Positions 1 through 9,934 are shown, counted from the stretch's first letter. The stretch: DNA of 64,000 nt from Rheinheimera maricola (GCF_016918075.2 NZ_JAERPS020000001.1:744001-808000), one strand, 5' to 3'. Notes: generated by a model from the letters alone, not told the origin. Made by a program: numbers and translations.

Positions 1-650
1 AGTTGGTCGGTTATTTGCGCTGGGCTACGCAATACTTTTTCGTTTTCCAGCATTAAACCGGCAATCGATAAACCGTTTTCTTTGCACAAGGAAAGCATTT
101 CAGCGCCAGACTCGAACGGAAAGGGTGGCGGGTTATCGGCAGCAAATTGGCTGGCTGCTTCTTTTTCTTTGGCAAAATCTTCCGCTTTAACTATGAAACC
201 GCCACCGATAGAGAAGTAAACATCGCTAAGCACAATGTTTTTGTCTTTATCATAGGCAATTAGCTCCATGCCGTTGGAGTGCTCTTTCAAGGTTTTACGC
301 CGGTGAAAGACAATGGCGCCTTCGCGCGGGAAATTGACCGGTTTTACTTTAGCCAGCCGTATTTGTTGCTCGTCGTTCACTTGCTTTAACAAGCCGGGTA
401 CCGCATCCGGATCCACCGTTTCCGGCAGGTAGCCGGCCAGGCCTAAAATAACCGCTTTGCCGGTGCCATGACCAATGCCGGTTTGGCCCAGCGAGCCAAA
501 CAGTTCTACTTTTACGCCTGTAACGCTGTCGAGCAGGTTTTTGTCAGTTAAATCGTCGGTAAATTTTTTCGCCGCCCGCATCGGGCCAACAGTGTGAGAA
601 CTGGACGGTCCTATGCCGATGCTAAACATGTCAAATGCGCTGATAATCAT
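1..650 (-). CDS. sdaA: L-serine ammonia-lyase (serine dehydratase), 5' part only
   Basis: Iron-sulfur L-serine dehydratase, which deaminates L-serine to pyruvate and ammonia in the cytoplasm. The gene starts at ATG 648-650 and runs off the left edge, so only about 216 N-terminal residues are visible, against roughly 455 for the single-chain family. The visible part is the beta domain. It begins MIISAFDMFSIGIGPSSSHT and carries SSSHTVGP and GHGTGKAV, both typical of the family. The cysteines that hold the 4Fe-4S cluster lie in the missing C-terminal half, so activity cannot be judged here. A good promoter lies just upstream, separating it from nudL. Whether it is SdaA or SdaB cannot be told from this part. 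Confidence 0.93.
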   Translation of the reverse strand, partial: MIISAFDMFSIGIGPSSSHTVGPMRAAKKFTDDLTDKNLLDSVTGVKVELFGSLGQTGIGHGTGKAVILGLAGYLPETVDPDAVPGLLKQVNDEQQIRLAKVKPVNFPREGAIVFHRRKTLKEHSNGMELIAYDKDKNIVLSDVYFSIGGGFIVKAEDFAKEKEAASQFAADNPPPFPFESGAEMLSLCKENGLSIAGLMLENEKVLRSPAQITDQ

Positions 651-685
651 AATTAATTCTGTTTTGTCGTTATCAAAGTTGCACC

Positions 686-714
686 ATTGTAGCCCAAGCC
701 ACGCTGTTCTGTAA
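686..714 (-). promoter_or_regulatory. Putative sigma-70 promoter of the serine dehydratase gene
   Basis: Read on the minus strand, TTACAG (709-714) and TACAAT (686-691) are separated by exactly 17 bases and lie about 36 bases upstream of the ATG at 650. This is a close match to the sigma-70 consensus. It would make the gene independent of the pabB-nudL unit upstream. The rest of the 197-base gap (651-847) holds no recognisable gene. Confidence 0.55.
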
Positions 715-847
715 GTCGGTTGGTAACTGGTCGGTGCTTATTACAGATGAGAAAAACTAATAGGAGCAGTTAGTGATATTAATCAGCTCGCATTGCGGGT
801 GGGTAGTTAGCCAGCCTAAACTCACACTCTTCGCCTGTTGTGCGGGG

Positions 848-1408
848 TTACCCCAGCTGCACACACAATCGGTGCAAAATGGCCGCTGTTGCCCCCCAGA
901 TAAACTTATCCTGATACGGCATCGCATGCAGCTGCTGCATTTTACCGCGCAGCCGTAAGCTAAACAGATGGCGGTTTTTCTGCTGTAAAAAATGCGTTAG
1001 CGGCACTTCAAAAATGCCGGCGACTTCATCAGCTTGCAAAATCCAGCTTTTTTGCGGTTTAAGCAGCCCCACCCAAGGCTCTATGGTGAAACCGGTACTG
1101 GTGCTTTGCAGTGGCAAATGGCCAAGTAATTCCACTGCATATGGTGCTAAACCGATTTCTTCATGCGCTTCGCGCAGCGCCGCTGCACTGCTGCTTTCAC
1201 CGGCCTCAATACGCCCGCCAGGAAAGCTGATTTGGCCCGGATGATGGCGTAAATGCAGTGCGCGCTGGGTAAATAAAATATGCAGTTTATCGCCGTAGTC
1301 GATAAGCGGTATTAACACGGCGGCTTGATGCTTATCGCCAGGTGTTACAGCTTCTGCCGCGGCGGCGGTTTGCAACATAAAACGTTGACGAAACTCACCG
1401 GCAAGCAC
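848..1408 (-). CDS. nudL: Nudix hydrolase, CoA pyrophosphatase type (NudL)
   Basis: Predicted CoA pyrophosphatase that cleaves CoA to 3',5'-ADP and phosphopantetheine in the cytoplasm. The Nudix box at about residues 65-87 is complete (GRIEAGE, then REAHEEIGL). Just before it, LHLRHHPGQISFPGG matches the CoA-specific extension of the NudL/YeaB family, and 186 residues is a normal length. The start is a GTG at 1406-1408, only two bases after the pabB stop, so the genes are almost certainly co-transcribed and translationally linked. The pabB-nudL pair is also found in other gammaproteobacteria. Substrate is inferred from the motif only. Confidence 0.88.
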   Translation of the reverse strand: MLAGEFRQRFMLQTAAAAEAVTPGDKHQAAVLIPLIDYGDKLHILFTQRALHLRHHPGQISFPGGRIEAGESSSAAALREAHEEIGLAPYAVELLGHLPLQSTSTGFTIEPWVGLLKPQKSWILQADEVAGIFEVPLTHFLQQKNRHLFSLRLRGKMQQLHAMPYQDKFIWGATAAILHRLCVQLG

Positions 1409-1410
1409 CC

Positions 1411-2790
1411 TTATTGCTCCGGCTCGGCCAGCACCGGCAGAATTTTATTCACTTTATCTAAGGTTTCCTGGTATTCGCTGTCGGAGTCGGAGTCGGCTAC
1501 GATGCCGCCGCCGGCTTGACAGTGAATTTGGCCTTCGCTGCAAATCAGCGTGCGGATAGCAATATTACTGTCCATATCGCCGTTACTGTTAATGTAACCA
1601 ATGGCGCCGCAATATACTGAACGGCGCTGTGGCTCTAATTGCTCGATGATCTGCATGGCCCGTACCTTGGGCGCGCCGGTAATAGAGCCACCCGGGAAGG
1701 CGCCGCGCAATAAATCACAGGCGCTATATTCCGGCGCTAAGGTACCGGTTACCGTGCTAACCAAATGATGCACTGCAGGAAAACTCTCAATGGCAAACAA
1801 TTGCGGCACGGCTACTGAGCCTGGCAGGCAGACTTTTCCTAAGTCATTACGCAGTAAATCAACAATCATCACGTTTTCGGCGCGATCTTTTAACGAATTG
1901 CGTAAGTTATCGGCTTCTACCGCATCGGTCATTGGGCAAATGCCGCGTGGCCTGGTGCCTTTAATCGGTTTGGTTTCAACCTTATTGCCGTGCAGTTGTA
2001 AAAAACGCTCTGGTGAGATGCTCAGCACCGCACCTTGTGGTAGGCGGATAAAGGCTGAAAAGGGGGCTGCGTTTTTGTCCCGCAGCTGCAAATAGGCCTG
2101 CCACTCATCACCTTGATAAGTAGCACTAAAGCGCTGAGTCAGGTTAATTTGATAACAATCACCGCTAAGCAAATACTCTTGCACCTGATTAAACCGTGCG
2201 ACGTAACCGGCTTTATCCATATTGGCCCGCCAGTGACTGTTTAAACTAAATGGCGCTGCAGCCGCTGAGTTTTGTTGTAGCTTTGCGTACAGTTTGTGCC
2301 AGCCGGCTTCTGCGTTGCCCTGGTAATCGACATACCATAGCTGGCGTTGTTGCTTATCTAATATCAGCGCCTGCTGATAAAACCCCACCGCCATATCTGG
2401 CAAGTTGATATCTGCCTCTGCTGTGGCTGGTAAGGTTTCGGTATACCGGCCTAAATCGTAACCAAAGTAACCCAGAGCACCGCCAACAAAGGGCAGGCTG
2501 CTTTGGGCTGCTGTTGGAAAATAGCGCTTTAACGCACAATTAAGCACGGTAAAGGGGTCTTCGTGGTAACTGTGCGTGCCGTGCTCGTCGGTTAATATGC
2601 TGCTGCCGGCTTTGGCCTCTAAAGTAGCCAGTGGCTCGTTGACTAAGATGTCATAACGGCTGTTAACGTGCTGTGGAGCAGCCGAGTCGAGCAGCATCGC
2701 CCAGGGTTGCATGGCAACATGGCTGAAAAGGCTAAGTAAGTTTTCCGGTGTGTTGCCGTATATTTCCGCTGGAATAAGGTACTGCTGCAT
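1411..2790 (-). CDS. pabB: Aminodeoxychorismate synthase component I (PabB)
   Basis: Converts chorismate and ammonia to 4-amino-4-deoxychorismate, the first step of p-aminobenzoate and folate synthesis, together with a glutamine amidotransferase (PabA) that is not in this window. At 459 residues it has the usual chorismate-binding fold. The PIKGTRPRG motif at residues 275-283 carries the lysine (K277) that marks PabB rather than TrpE. DRAENVMIVDLLRNDLGK and GGSITGAPK are further family motifs. It starts at ATG 2788-2790, divergent from fumarase with 103 bases between the starts, and heads the pabB-nudL unit. Confidence 0.95.
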   Translation of the reverse strand: MQQYLIPAEIYGNTPENLLSLFSHVAMQPWAMLLDSAAPQHVNSRYDILVNEPLATLEAKAGSSILTDEHGTHSYHEDPFTVLNCALKRYFPTAAQSSLPFVGGALGYFGYDLGRYTETLPATAEADINLPDMAVGFYQQALILDKQQRQLWYVDYQGNAEAGWHKLYAKLQQNSAAAAPFSLNSHWRANMDKAGYVARFNQVQEYLLSGDCYQINLTQRFSATYQGDEWQAYLQLRDKNAAPFSAFIRLPQGAVLSISPERFLQLHGNKVETKPIKGTRPRGICPMTDAVEADNLRNSLKDRAENVMIVDLLRNDLGKVCLPGSVAVPQLFAIESFPAVHHLVSTVTGTLAPEYSACDLLRGAFPGGSITGAPKVRAMQIIEQLEPQRRSVYCGAIGYINSNGDMDSNIAIRTLICSEGQIHCQAGGGIVADSDSDSEYQETLDKVNKILPVLAEPEQ

Positions 2791-2893
2791 GAATGGGGCT
2801 AGCCGCTGTTTCTGATGCGCGCTATCATACCAGCACCGACACTAATAGTTAAATATGGCGCTGCCAGAGGCGTCAGAGGACAGGTAAAACAAC

Positions 2894-4414
2894 ATGACGG
2901 TTATTCGCCAGCAAGACTTTATCGACAGCATTGAAGATGCCCTGCAGTACATCTCTTATTATCATCCGTTAGATTTTATCAAAGCGCTGGAATTGGCTTA
3001 CAACAAAGAGCAAAACCAGGCGGCAAAAGATGCGATTGCGCAAATTCTAATTAACTCGCGCATGTCGGCAGAGGGCCACCGGCCAATTTGTCAGGACACC
3101 GGTATTGTGACCTGCTTTGTTAAAATTGGTATGGATGTCAAATGGGATAAAACCGACCTGACAGTGCAGCAGATGGTAGATGAAGGTACCCGTCGTGCTT
3201 ATTTAAACCCGGAAAACCCGCTGCGTGCCTCTATTGTGGCCGACCCGGCAGGCAGCCGTAAAAACACCAAAGACAACACGCCTTCAGTTGTGCATATCGA
3301 TTTAGTCGCCGGCCATCACGTTGAAGTGATGATTGCAGCCAAAGGCGGTGGTTCAGAAAACAAAACTAAGATGGCGATGTTAAACCCATCTGATTCTATT
3401 GTGGATTGGGTGCTGGAAACGCTGCCGAAAATGGGCGCAGGCTGGTGTCCGCCTGGCATGCTAGGCATAGGTATCGGCGGTACTGCCGAAAAAGCTGCGG
3501 TGTTGGCCAAAGAAGCGCTGATGGAGCCGGTAGATATTCAGGATTTAATTGCCAAAGGCGCAGAAACAGCCGACGAAAAGCTACGCTTAGAGCTGTATGA
3601 AAAGGTGAATAAACTCGGCATTGGTGCTCAGGGCTTAGGCGGTTTAACTACGGTAGTGGACGTGAAAATTAACAGCGTACCCACCCATGCAGCCAGCTTG
3701 CCGGTAGTGATGATCCCCAATTGCGCCGCCACGCGCCATGTGCACTTTCATCTAGACGGAAGCGGCCCGGCGGATATCCAGCCACCAAAACTGGAGGACT
3801 GGCCACAGGTAACCTGGGAGCTGGGCGCTAATGTTCGCCGGGTAAACCTGGATACCGTGACCCCAGAAGATGTATTAGAGTGGAAAGCCGGCGAAACGGT
3901 ACTGCTAAGTGGCAAAATGCTGACCGGCCGTGATGCGGCGCATAAACGCATTGCCGATATGCTTAACAAAGGCGAAACGTTGCCGGATGGCGTCGATTTT
4001 AAAAACCGCTTTATCTATTACGTTGGCCCGGTGGATGCGGTGGGTGATGAAGTAGTAGGCCCGGCTGGCCCGACAACGGCGACGCGGATGGATAAATTTA
4101 CCGACATGATGCTGTCGCAAACCGGTTTGCTTGGCATGATTGGTAAGTCTGAACGTGGCGATAAAACCGTGGCCAGCATTAAACAGCACAAAGCGGTGTA
4201 TTTAATGGCGGTAGGTGGTGCGGCGTATCTGGTATCAAAAGCGATTAAAAAATCGCGCGTAGTGGCCTTTGCCGACTTAGGTATGGAAGCCATTTATGAG
4301 TTTGACGTACAGGATATGCCGGTAACGGTAGCGGTAGACTCCAACGGTAACAACGTGCACCAACAAGGCCCGGCCATTTGGAAAGTGAATATTCAGGAAA
4401 TGGATAAAGCCTAA
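2894..4414 (+). CDS. fumA: Class I fumarate hydratase (4Fe-4S)
   Basis: Oxygen-sensitive iron-sulfur fumarase that interconverts fumarate and L-malate in the TCA cycle. The 506-residue chain has the catalytic alpha region first and the beta region (swivelling domain) last, fused as in E. coli FumA and FumB. C66 (RPICQDTG), C185 (GWCPPG) and C277 (PNCAATRH) are the likely cluster ligands, and their spacing fits the known E. coli ligands closely. A strong ribosome site (AGAGGACAGG) precedes the ATG. It is probably monocistronic, since a good terminator follows. The rest of the TCA genes are about 35 kb away. The symbol is by family; FumA and FumB cannot be told apart here. Confidence 0.95.
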   Translation: MTVIRQQDFIDSIEDALQYISYYHPLDFIKALELAYNKEQNQAAKDAIAQILINSRMSAEGHRPICQDTGIVTCFVKIGMDVKWDKTDLTVQQMVDEGTRRAYLNPENPLRASIVADPAGSRKNTKDNTPSVVHIDLVAGHHVEVMIAAKGGGSENKTKMAMLNPSDSIVDWVLETLPKMGAGWCPPGMLGIGIGGTAEKAAVLAKEALMEPVDIQDLIAKGAETADEKLRLELYEKVNKLGIGAQGLGGLTTVVDVKINSVPTHAASLPVVMIPNCAATRHVHFHLDGSGPADIQPPKLEDWPQVTWELGANVRRVNLDTVTPEDVLEWKAGETVLLSGKMLTGRDAAHKRIADMLNKGETLPDGVDFKNRFIYYVGPVDAVGDEVVGPAGPTTATRMDKFTDMMLSQTGLLGMIGKSERGDKTVASIKQHKAVYLMAVGGAAYLVSKAIKKSRVVAFADLGMEAIYEFDVQDMPVTVAVDSNGNNVHQQGPAIWKVNIQEMDKA

Positions 4415-4429
4415 TCGCTTTACCATCAG

Positions 4430-4460
4430 GGCTGTAGCATTGCTGCAGCCTTATTTTTTT
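4430..4460 (+). terminator. Rho-independent terminator after fumarase
   Basis: A GC-containing hairpin (GGCTGTAGC pairing with GCTGCAGCC, 4430-4450) is followed by a T-rich tract (4451-4460). It lies 16 bases after the fumarase stop and 33 bases before the next start. Confidence 0.8.
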
Positions 4461-4492
4461 CAGCCTATAACAATAAAATCCAGGGAATACGC

Positions 4493-6514
4493 ATGAAAAA
4501 GACCTTAATTACGCTGGCGCTGCTGGCTGCAGGTTCCGTTAGTGCCAACGCGCCGTTAACGGTAGAGCATTTAAATCAATTTAATAAATTGCATGATGTG
4601 GTGCTATCAAACGATGGCCGCTTTGTTGCTTATGGCCAGACCAACGCTGGCTTTAGCCCAGCTGATAACTCCAGCGATCTCTATCTGATGGACCTGTCTA
4701 ACTTAAATAAAGTCACCCGCTTAACCCAAAGTGCCGGCCGTGAAAGCCAGCTGCAGTGGGCCGCTGATGGCCAGAGTATTTATTTTGTGGCTAACCGCAG
4801 CGGTACTAACCAGGTATGGCAGTTGCCACTGTACGGTGGTGAAGCACTACAGGTGACCGATTTACCGCTGCCGGTCGATGGCTTTAAAGTGTCAAGTGAC
4901 GGCAAACAAATAGCGTTGGAGCTGTCAGTAAAACCAGGTTGTCAGAACTTGCAATGTACGCTGGATGCTAAAGCGGCTGATGCAGCGAAAAAAGATACTG
5001 CGCTGGTGTACGATCAATTAATGGTGCGCCACTGGGACCACTGGCTAACACCGTACCGCAGCCATTTGCATGTAGCAGCGCTTAGTAAAGCTGCAGTGAA
5101 AGATGCGACAAACCTGATGAGTGAGTGGAATACTGATATTGCCGGCATGAAAGAGGTGGCTTTTACACCGGATAATGCGCGATTGGTGTTCAGTGCAAAA
5201 ATACCCAATGCTGACCAAGCCTGGCACACCAATTACGATATTTTTATGGTGCCGGTAGCCGGTGGTGAGAAGCAAAATTTAACTGTGTCAAACGAGGCGT
5301 GGGACGCACAGCCATCGTTTTCTAATGATGGGCGTTTTATGGCTTACAAAGCCATGAGCAAACCACAAGCAGAAGCCGATAAGTTCAGCCTGATGTTACT
5401 GGATATGGTAACCGGCCAGAAAAAAGAGCTGGCGCCTGAGTTTGATCGCTCAGTCAGTGACTATAAATTTGGTCCGGATAACCGCACGGTGTATGTCACC
5501 ACCCAGGATGTTGGCCAATACAGTATTTATGCTATTAACACCGGTTTTGGTGATGTGCGTAAAGTGTATGGTGATGGCACCGCTGGTTCATTAAACGTAG
5601 CTAGCGATAAAATTGTCTTTACTAATCATAAACTGGATATGCCGCCGGAGGTGTTTCAATTAAGCCTGGATGGTAGCAGCGTTACTCAACTAACCGACAT
5701 TAACGCTGACTGGCGTGCAGCAGTTCAGTTTGGTGACTACGAGCAGTTTAGTTTTAAAGGTGCCAACGACGACACCGTATATGGCTACCTGGTTAAGCCG
5801 TGGGATTTTAATGCCAATAAAAAATACCCGATGGCATTTTTAGTACACGGTGGGCCGCAGGGCAGTTTTAGCAATATGTTTAACGAGCGCTGGAATGCGC
5901 AAATGTATGCCGCCAAAGGTTATGCAGTAGTGATGGTCGATTTTCATGGTTCAACCGGTTATGGCCAGGCCTTTACTGATTCTATCAGCCGTGATTGGGG
6001 CGGTAAGCCGCTGGAAGATTTAAAGAAAGGTTTTGAATATATTGTTAAAGCCCAACCCTGGATTGACGGTAACCGTGCCTGCGCACTGGGCGCATCCTAC
6101 GGCGGTTATATGATGAACTGGATAGCCGGCAACTGGCCATCCGGCTTTAAGTGTCTGGTTAATCACGCCGGTTTATATGATATGCCCAGCTTCTACGGCA
6201 GCACCGAAGAGCTGTGGTTTCCGGAGTTTGATTTAGGCGGCCCGGCCTGGAACCCGGAGTCTGACTACCAGAAATTTAACCCGGCGGCGCACGCCGAAAA
6301 ATGGCAAACGCCGATGTTGGTTATTCACGGTTTAAAAGACTACCGCGTACCTTATGCTCAGGGTTTAGGTGCCTTTACTAACCTGCAACGCAAGGATATC
6401 GATTCGCGCTTAGTGATTTTTCCCGATGAAAACCACTGGATTTTAAATAAAGACAACCGCGTGCGTTGGTACAACGAGGTGTTTCAGTGGCTGGATAAGT
6501 ACACTAAGCCTTAA
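4493..6514 (+). CDS. Secreted S9 family prolyl oligopeptidase-like serine peptidase
   Basis: Predicted exported serine peptidase of clan SC, family S9 (dipeptidyl peptidase IV and acylaminoacyl peptidase relatives). The first roughly 19 residues form a cleavable signal peptide (MKKTLITLALLAAGSVSA), so it should act in the periplasm or outside. Residues of about 25-400 look like the beta-propeller (TolB/WD-like repeats), followed by an alpha/beta hydrolase domain. The nucleophile is S535 in GASYGGYM, with D616 (KDYRVPY) and H648 (DENHW) completing the triad in normal order. At 673 residues it is full length. It stands alone between two terminators. Substrate is unknown; peptide scavenging is the usual role in such bacteria. 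Confidence 0.9.
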   Translation: MKKTLITLALLAAGSVSANAPLTVEHLNQFNKLHDVVLSNDGRFVAYGQTNAGFSPADNSSDLYLMDLSNLNKVTRLTQSAGRESQLQWAADGQSIYFVANRSGTNQVWQLPLYGGEALQVTDLPLPVDGFKVSSDGKQIALELSVKPGCQNLQCTLDAKAADAAKKDTALVYDQLMVRHWDHWLTPYRSHLHVAALSKAAVKDATNLMSEWNTDIAGMKEVAFTPDNARLVFSAKIPNADQAWHTNYDIFMVPVAGGEKQNLTVSNEAWDAQPSFSNDGRFMAYKAMSKPQAEADKFSLMLLDMVTGQKKELAPEFDRSVSDYKFGPDNRTVYVTTQDVGQYSIYAINTGFGDVRKVYGDGTAGSLNVASDKIVFTNHKLDMPPEVFQLSLDGSSVTQLTDINADWRAAVQFGDYEQFSFKGANDDTVYGYLVKPWDFNANKKYPMAFLVHGGPQGSFSNMFNERWNAQMYAAKGYAVVMVDFHGSTGYGQAFTDSISRDWGGKPLEDLKKGFEYIVKAQPWIDGNRACALGASYGGYMMNWIAGNWPSGFKCLVNHAGLYDMPSFYGSTEELWFPEFDLGGPAWNPESDYQKFNPAAHAEKWQTPMLVIHGLKDYRVPYAQGLGAFTNLQRKDIDSRLVIFPDENHWILNKDNRVRWYNEVFQWLDKYTKP

Positions 6515-6524
6515 ATGAGTGACA

Positions 6525-6556
6525 CAGAGCCCTGACTCATACAGGGCTCTGCTTTT
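6525..6556 (+). terminator. Terminator after the S9 peptidase gene
   Basis: A perfect 10-bp stem (CAGAGCCCTG pairing with CAGGGCTCTG, 6525-6534 and 6542-6551) with a 7-base loop is followed by CTTTT. It starts 11 bases after the stop codon. The stretch 6557-6705, up to the rimO terminator, shows nothing convincing. Confidence 0.75.
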
Positions 6557-6705
6557 AGTGCAGGGGCAAATCGGGTTGTATACGCCGACTCGCCGTTAAT
6601 ACAATCCTGTAGGCTCCATTGTGCAAGATGCGATTGAGCGAATGATTGAAAGCTCGTATATGTCAGTCGTGAGAAAAATGACCAAGAAAGTTCAGCAGTA
6701 TCCAT

Positions 6706-6736
6706 AAAAAAACAGGTGGCCCAGGCCACCTGTTTT
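6706..6736. terminator. Bidirectional terminator, mainly for rimO
   Basis: AACAGGTGGC (6711-6720) pairs with GCCACCTGTT (6725-6734) and is flanked by an A-run on the left and a T-run on the right. It can therefore stop transcription from either side. It lies 24 bases beyond the rimO stop on the minus strand. Confidence 0.8.
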
Positions 6737-6759
6737 ACATGCTGTGTATAGGTTTCAGC

Positions 6760-8163
6760 CTATTCTGTCAGCGACGCCCATAAATCGTACTCATCGGCCT
6801 CATCTACCACGGCATCAATAATATCGCCGGGTTTAACCTCGGTTAAACCATTTAAATACACCGCGCCGTCAATTTCTGGTGCATCGGCATGGCTTCGGCC
6901 AATGGCGCCTTCTTCGTCAACTTCATCAATCAATACTTTAATGGTTTTGCCAATTTTTGCCTGTAACCGCGCAGTGCTTATTGCCTGCTGGGTTTGCATA
7001 AAGCGGTGGTAACGGTCTTCCATGACCTCATCCGCTACCGGATCAGGTAAGTCGTTGGCTTTAGCGCCTACTACCGGGCTGTATTTAAAGCAGCCGACGC
7101 GGTCAAGCTGGGCCTCTTGCAGCCAGTCGAGCAGCATCTGGAAGTCTTCTTCGGTTTCACCCGGGAAGCCAACAATAAAGGTAGAGCGGATAGTCAGCTC
7201 AGGGCAAATCTCTCGCCATTTTTTGATGCGCTCTAACACACGGTCAGCTTGGCCCGGTCGTTTCATCAGCTTTAAAATACGCGGGCTGGCGTGCTGAAAC
7301 GGAATATCTAAATAAGGCAGTACTTTGCCTTGCGCCATCAGCGGAATAATGTCATCCACATGCGGGTAGGGGTAAACATAGTGAAGGCGCACCCAAATGC
7401 CCATTTCACCCAGTGCTTCACACAAAGATTGCATTGAGGTTTTTACCGGCTGGCCATTCCAAAAGCCGGTGCGGTGTTTTACATCGACGCCATAGGCACT
7501 GGTGTCTTGCGAGATAATAAGTAGCTCTTTTACGCCGGCATTTTTTAAACGCTGCGCTTCATCTAACACTTCACCCACCGGTCGGCTGACTAAATCGCCG
7601 CGCATTGAGGGAATAATGCAGAAGGTACAACGGTGGTTACAGCCTTCTGATATTTTTAAATAGGCATAATGCTTGGGTGTTAATTTTACGCCATGATCCG
7701 GCACCAGCATGGTGAACGGGTCGTACTTTGGCTTAGGCACATATTCGTGTACCTGCTTTAATACATTTTCATAGCTGTGCGGGCCGGTAATACCCAGTAC
7801 ATTGGGGTGCACCTGGCGAATTTCATCTTCACGGGCGCCTAAACAACCGGTCACAATGACCTTGCCATTTTCGGCCAGCGCTTCACCGATGGTAGACAGT
7901 GATTCCTGCACGGCGCTGTCGATAAAGCCGCAGGTGTTTACTATTACCAGCTCGGCGTCATCGTATGTGGGCACGATATTGTAACCTTCGGCTTTAAGCT
8001 GGGTAAGAATGCGTTCAGAGTCGACCAGGTTTTTTGGACAGCCCAGACTGACAAAACCTATGGTATTGCCTTTGCCGCTGCTGGCTTTTACCTGATCGTT
8101 CAGGCTTTTGGCGGCGGTATCCAAAGTGGTAGTTTGTGTCGGATCAAAGGTCTGTACTGTCAT
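6760..8163 (-). CDS. rimO: Ribosomal protein S12 methylthiotransferase RimO
   Basis: Radical-SAM enzyme that adds a methylthio group to an aspartate of ribosomal protein S12. Three parts are visible. The N-terminal UPF0004 domain has cluster cysteines C42, C78 and C107. The radical-SAM core has C175, C179 and C182 ([10 protein letters not shown]). The C-terminal TRAM domain ends in DLWASLTE. RimO rather than MiaB is supported by [15 protein letters not shown]. The 467 residues exceed the usual length of about 440 because of a low-complexity N-terminal extension of some 33 residues (rich in T, D and S). No better downstream start is obvious. It is transcribed alone and is divergent from the alcohol dehydrogenase gene. 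Confidence 0.95.
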   Translation of the reverse strand: MTVQTFDPTQTTTLDTAAKSLNDQVKASSGKGNTIGFVSLGCPKNLVDSERILTQLKAEGYNIVPTYDDAELVIVNTCGFIDSAVQESLSTIGEALAENGKVIVTGCLGAREDEIRQVHPNVLGITGPHSYENVLKQVHEYVPKPKYDPFTMLVPDHGVKLTPKHYAYLKISEGCNHRCTFCIIPSMRGDLVSRPVGEVLDEAQRLKNAGVKELLIISQDTSAYGVDVKHRTGFWNGQPVKTSMQSLCEALGEMGIWVRLHYVYPYPHVDDIIPLMAQGKVLPYLDIPFQHASPRILKLMKRPGQADRVLERIKKWREICPELTIRSTFIVGFPGETEEDFQMLLDWLQEAQLDRVGCFKYSPVVGAKANDLPDPVADEVMEDRYHRFMQTQQAISTARLQAKIGKTIKVLIDEVDEEGAIGRSHADAPEIDGAVYLNGLTEVKPGDIIDAVVDEADEYDLWASLTE

Positions 8164-8351
8164 AGTGTCTCTTAAAGTCGGCTTAGCCTGAAAAAAGTCG
8201 GCGGATTATACCTGAAAGCGGCAGAAGAAACAGGTGCTACTGGTTAAAAAACAAGCAAGCTTGGTTATTTCAATGCAGAGTTGCAGATCTGGTTAATACT
8301 GTAAGCTGTATAGCTAAGGGTAATGGATAAACTAACAACACAGGAGAGACT

Positions 8352-9353
8352 ATGATAAACGCTTACGCCGCACTGGAAGCAGGTGGCAAACTAGTAGCCT
8401 GGCAGTATCAGCCTGGTGCACTGGGCAGTGATGAGGTAGAAATAGAGGTTGATTACTGTGGTATCTGCCACTCCGACGTGTCTATGTTAAATAATGAGTG
8501 GGGTATGTCGGCCTATCCGCTGGTAGCCGGACACGAAGTGGTCGGCCGCATCAGTGCTGTCGGCACCGGCGTTACGCATCTTAAGCCGGGGCAAGTGGTG
8601 GGGTTGGGCTGGCATTCTGATTACTGCAAGGTGTGCTCAAGCTGTGGTAGTGGCGATCATAACCTGTGTAGCACAGCAGAGGGCACCATAGTGGGCCGTC
8701 ACGGTGGCTTTGCCGATAAAGTGCGGGCTAATGCTGCCAGCGTGGTAGCGCTGCCGCCAGGCATGGACGCCAAAACCGCCGGACCATTGTTTTGTGGCGG
8801 TATTACCGTGTTTAACCCGTTGGTGCAGTTTGATGTAAAGCCAACCGATAAAGTGGCGGTAATTGGTATTGGTGGTCTGGGGCATATTGCCTTACAGTTT
8901 TTACGCGCCTGGGGCTGCGAAGTTACGGCGTTTACCTCCAGCGACAGCAAAACAGCGGAAGCCAAAGTGTTAGGCGCGCATCAGTGTATTAATTCACGTA
9001 ACAATAGTGAGATAGAGCAGGCGGCAGGGCGCTTTGATTTTATTATTTCTACCGTTAACGTGACGCTGGACTGGAATTTGTATTTATCCACCTTAAAGCC
9101 CAAAGGCCGGTTACATTTTGTCGGTGCTACGCTGGAGCCATTAAATATTGGCGTGTTTGGCTTAATTATGGCTCAGCGCAGCGTGTCTGGTTCACCGGTC
9201 GGTAGCCCGGGCACTATTGCAAAAATGCTAGAGTTTGCCGTGCAGCACAATATTAAGCCGGTAGTTGAAACCTTTAAGTTTGAGCAAATAAACGAGGCAC
9301 TGGCGCATTTAAAAAGCGGCAACGCCCGTTACCGCATAGTGCTGGAACGTTAA
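8352..9353 (+). CDS. Zinc-dependent alcohol dehydrogenase (CAD/YahK-like)
   Basis: Medium-chain NAD(P)-dependent alcohol or aldehyde oxidoreductase, cytoplasmic. Catalytic zinc ligands are expected at C36 (CGICHSD) and H61 (GHEVVG). Structural zinc is held by C92, C95, C98 and C106 ([16 protein letters not shown]). The Rossmann glycine motif is [10 protein letters not shown], near residue 172. At 333 residues it is close to the cinnamyl alcohol dehydrogenase/YahK group and somewhat shorter than E. coli YahK. A strong ribosome site (CAGGAGAG) decides the ATG start. It stands alone and is followed by a symmetric terminator. The natural substrate cannot be read from the sequence. Confidence 0.88.
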   Translation: MINAYAALEAGGKLVAWQYQPGALGSDEVEIEVDYCGICHSDVSMLNNEWGMSAYPLVAGHEVVGRISAVGTGVTHLKPGQVVGLGWHSDYCKVCSSCGSGDHNLCSTAEGTIVGRHGGFADKVRANAASVVALPPGMDAKTAGPLFCGGITVFNPLVQFDVKPTDKVAVIGIGGLGHIALQFLRAWGCEVTAFTSSDSKTAEAKVLGAHQCINSRNNSEIEQAAGRFDFIISTVNVTLDWNLYLSTLKPKGRLHFVGATLEPLNIGVFGLIMAQRSVSGSPVGSPGTIAKMLEFAVQHNIKPVVETFKFEQINEALAHLKSGNARYRIVLER

Positions 9354-9364
9354 GCCGAGAAAAT

Positions 9365-9391
9365 AAAACGCCGGCGCAAAGCCGGCGTTTT
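9365..9391. terminator. Bidirectional terminator between the alcohol dehydrogenase and DUF1993 genes
   Basis: A perfect 11-bp stem, AAAACGCCGGC and GCCGGCGTTTT, with loop GCAAA, lies between two convergent genes and has A- and T-runs on both sides. It can serve both strands. Confidence 0.85.
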
Positions 9392-9421
9392 ATGCTGTAT
9401 ATTAACCAGCGTTATCCGATA

Positions 9422-9934
9422 TCAGGATTTGTACGGCATAGCGCCTAAATAATCTTTTTTGCCAACATCGACACCGTTGTGGCGCAAAATGGCATAGGCA
9501 GTAGTGATGTGAAAGTAGATATTTGGCAACACATGCTGAATTAAAAACTCATTACCCGTGAGGTATTTGCCTTCCCAGCGTGGTTGCGACACTTTAATAC
9601 TCGCAGATTGATTGAAGTCTGCTTCAGTAAAGCTTTTCAGATAGGCGATGGTGTCGCTTATGCGCTGTTGTACCTGCTCAAAGCTGATTTCATCATCGGC
9701 ATGTTTCGGCGCACTGTCTACCTTGTCGGTTAAACGGGCTGCACCTAGTTTTGCGGTGTCACAGGCAATTTGTACCTGACGAATTAAATGAAATTGATCT
9801 GGCGCCAAGCGTGAGTTTAGCAGCACCGCAACGTCAATCTTTTTACTTTCGGCAAAAGCCGCGCCTTTATTCAAAATATGTTGCAGGTTTTGCAGCATTT
9901 TGCTGATTTGTACAATACTAAGTTGATAAAACAT
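9422..9934 (-). CDS. DUF1993 domain protein
   Basis: Small soluble protein of the DUF1993 family, which has a four-helix DinB-like fold and no assigned reaction. I place the start at the ATG 9932-9934 (MFYQLSIVQISKMLQNLQ), because family members begin at this point, giving 171 residues. An in-frame start 69 bases upstream would add 23 residues that do not look like the family. Later motifs include AARLTDKVDSAPKHADDE and the C-terminal HITTAYAILRHNGVDVGKKD, typical of the family. Monocistronic, and convergent with the alcohol dehydrogenase gene. Function unknown. Confidence 0.85.
   Translation of the reverse strand: MFYQLSIVQISKMLQNLQHILNKGAAFAESKKIDVAVLLNSRLAPDQFHLIRQVQIACDTAKLGAARLTDKVDSAPKHADDEISFEQVQQRISDTIAYLKSFTEADFNQSASIKVSQPRWEGKYLTGNEFLIQHVLPNIYFHITTAYAILRHNGVDVGKKDYLGAMPYKS

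Noticed and set aside
773..958. 61-codon open frame on plus overlapping the end of nudL
   Set aside because: Mostly antisense to nudL, Cys/Gln-rich, no translation signals.
6511..6729. 72-codon open frame on minus between the S9 peptidase and rimO genes
   Set aside because: It spans both terminators of the convergent genes and has no ribosome site or family features.
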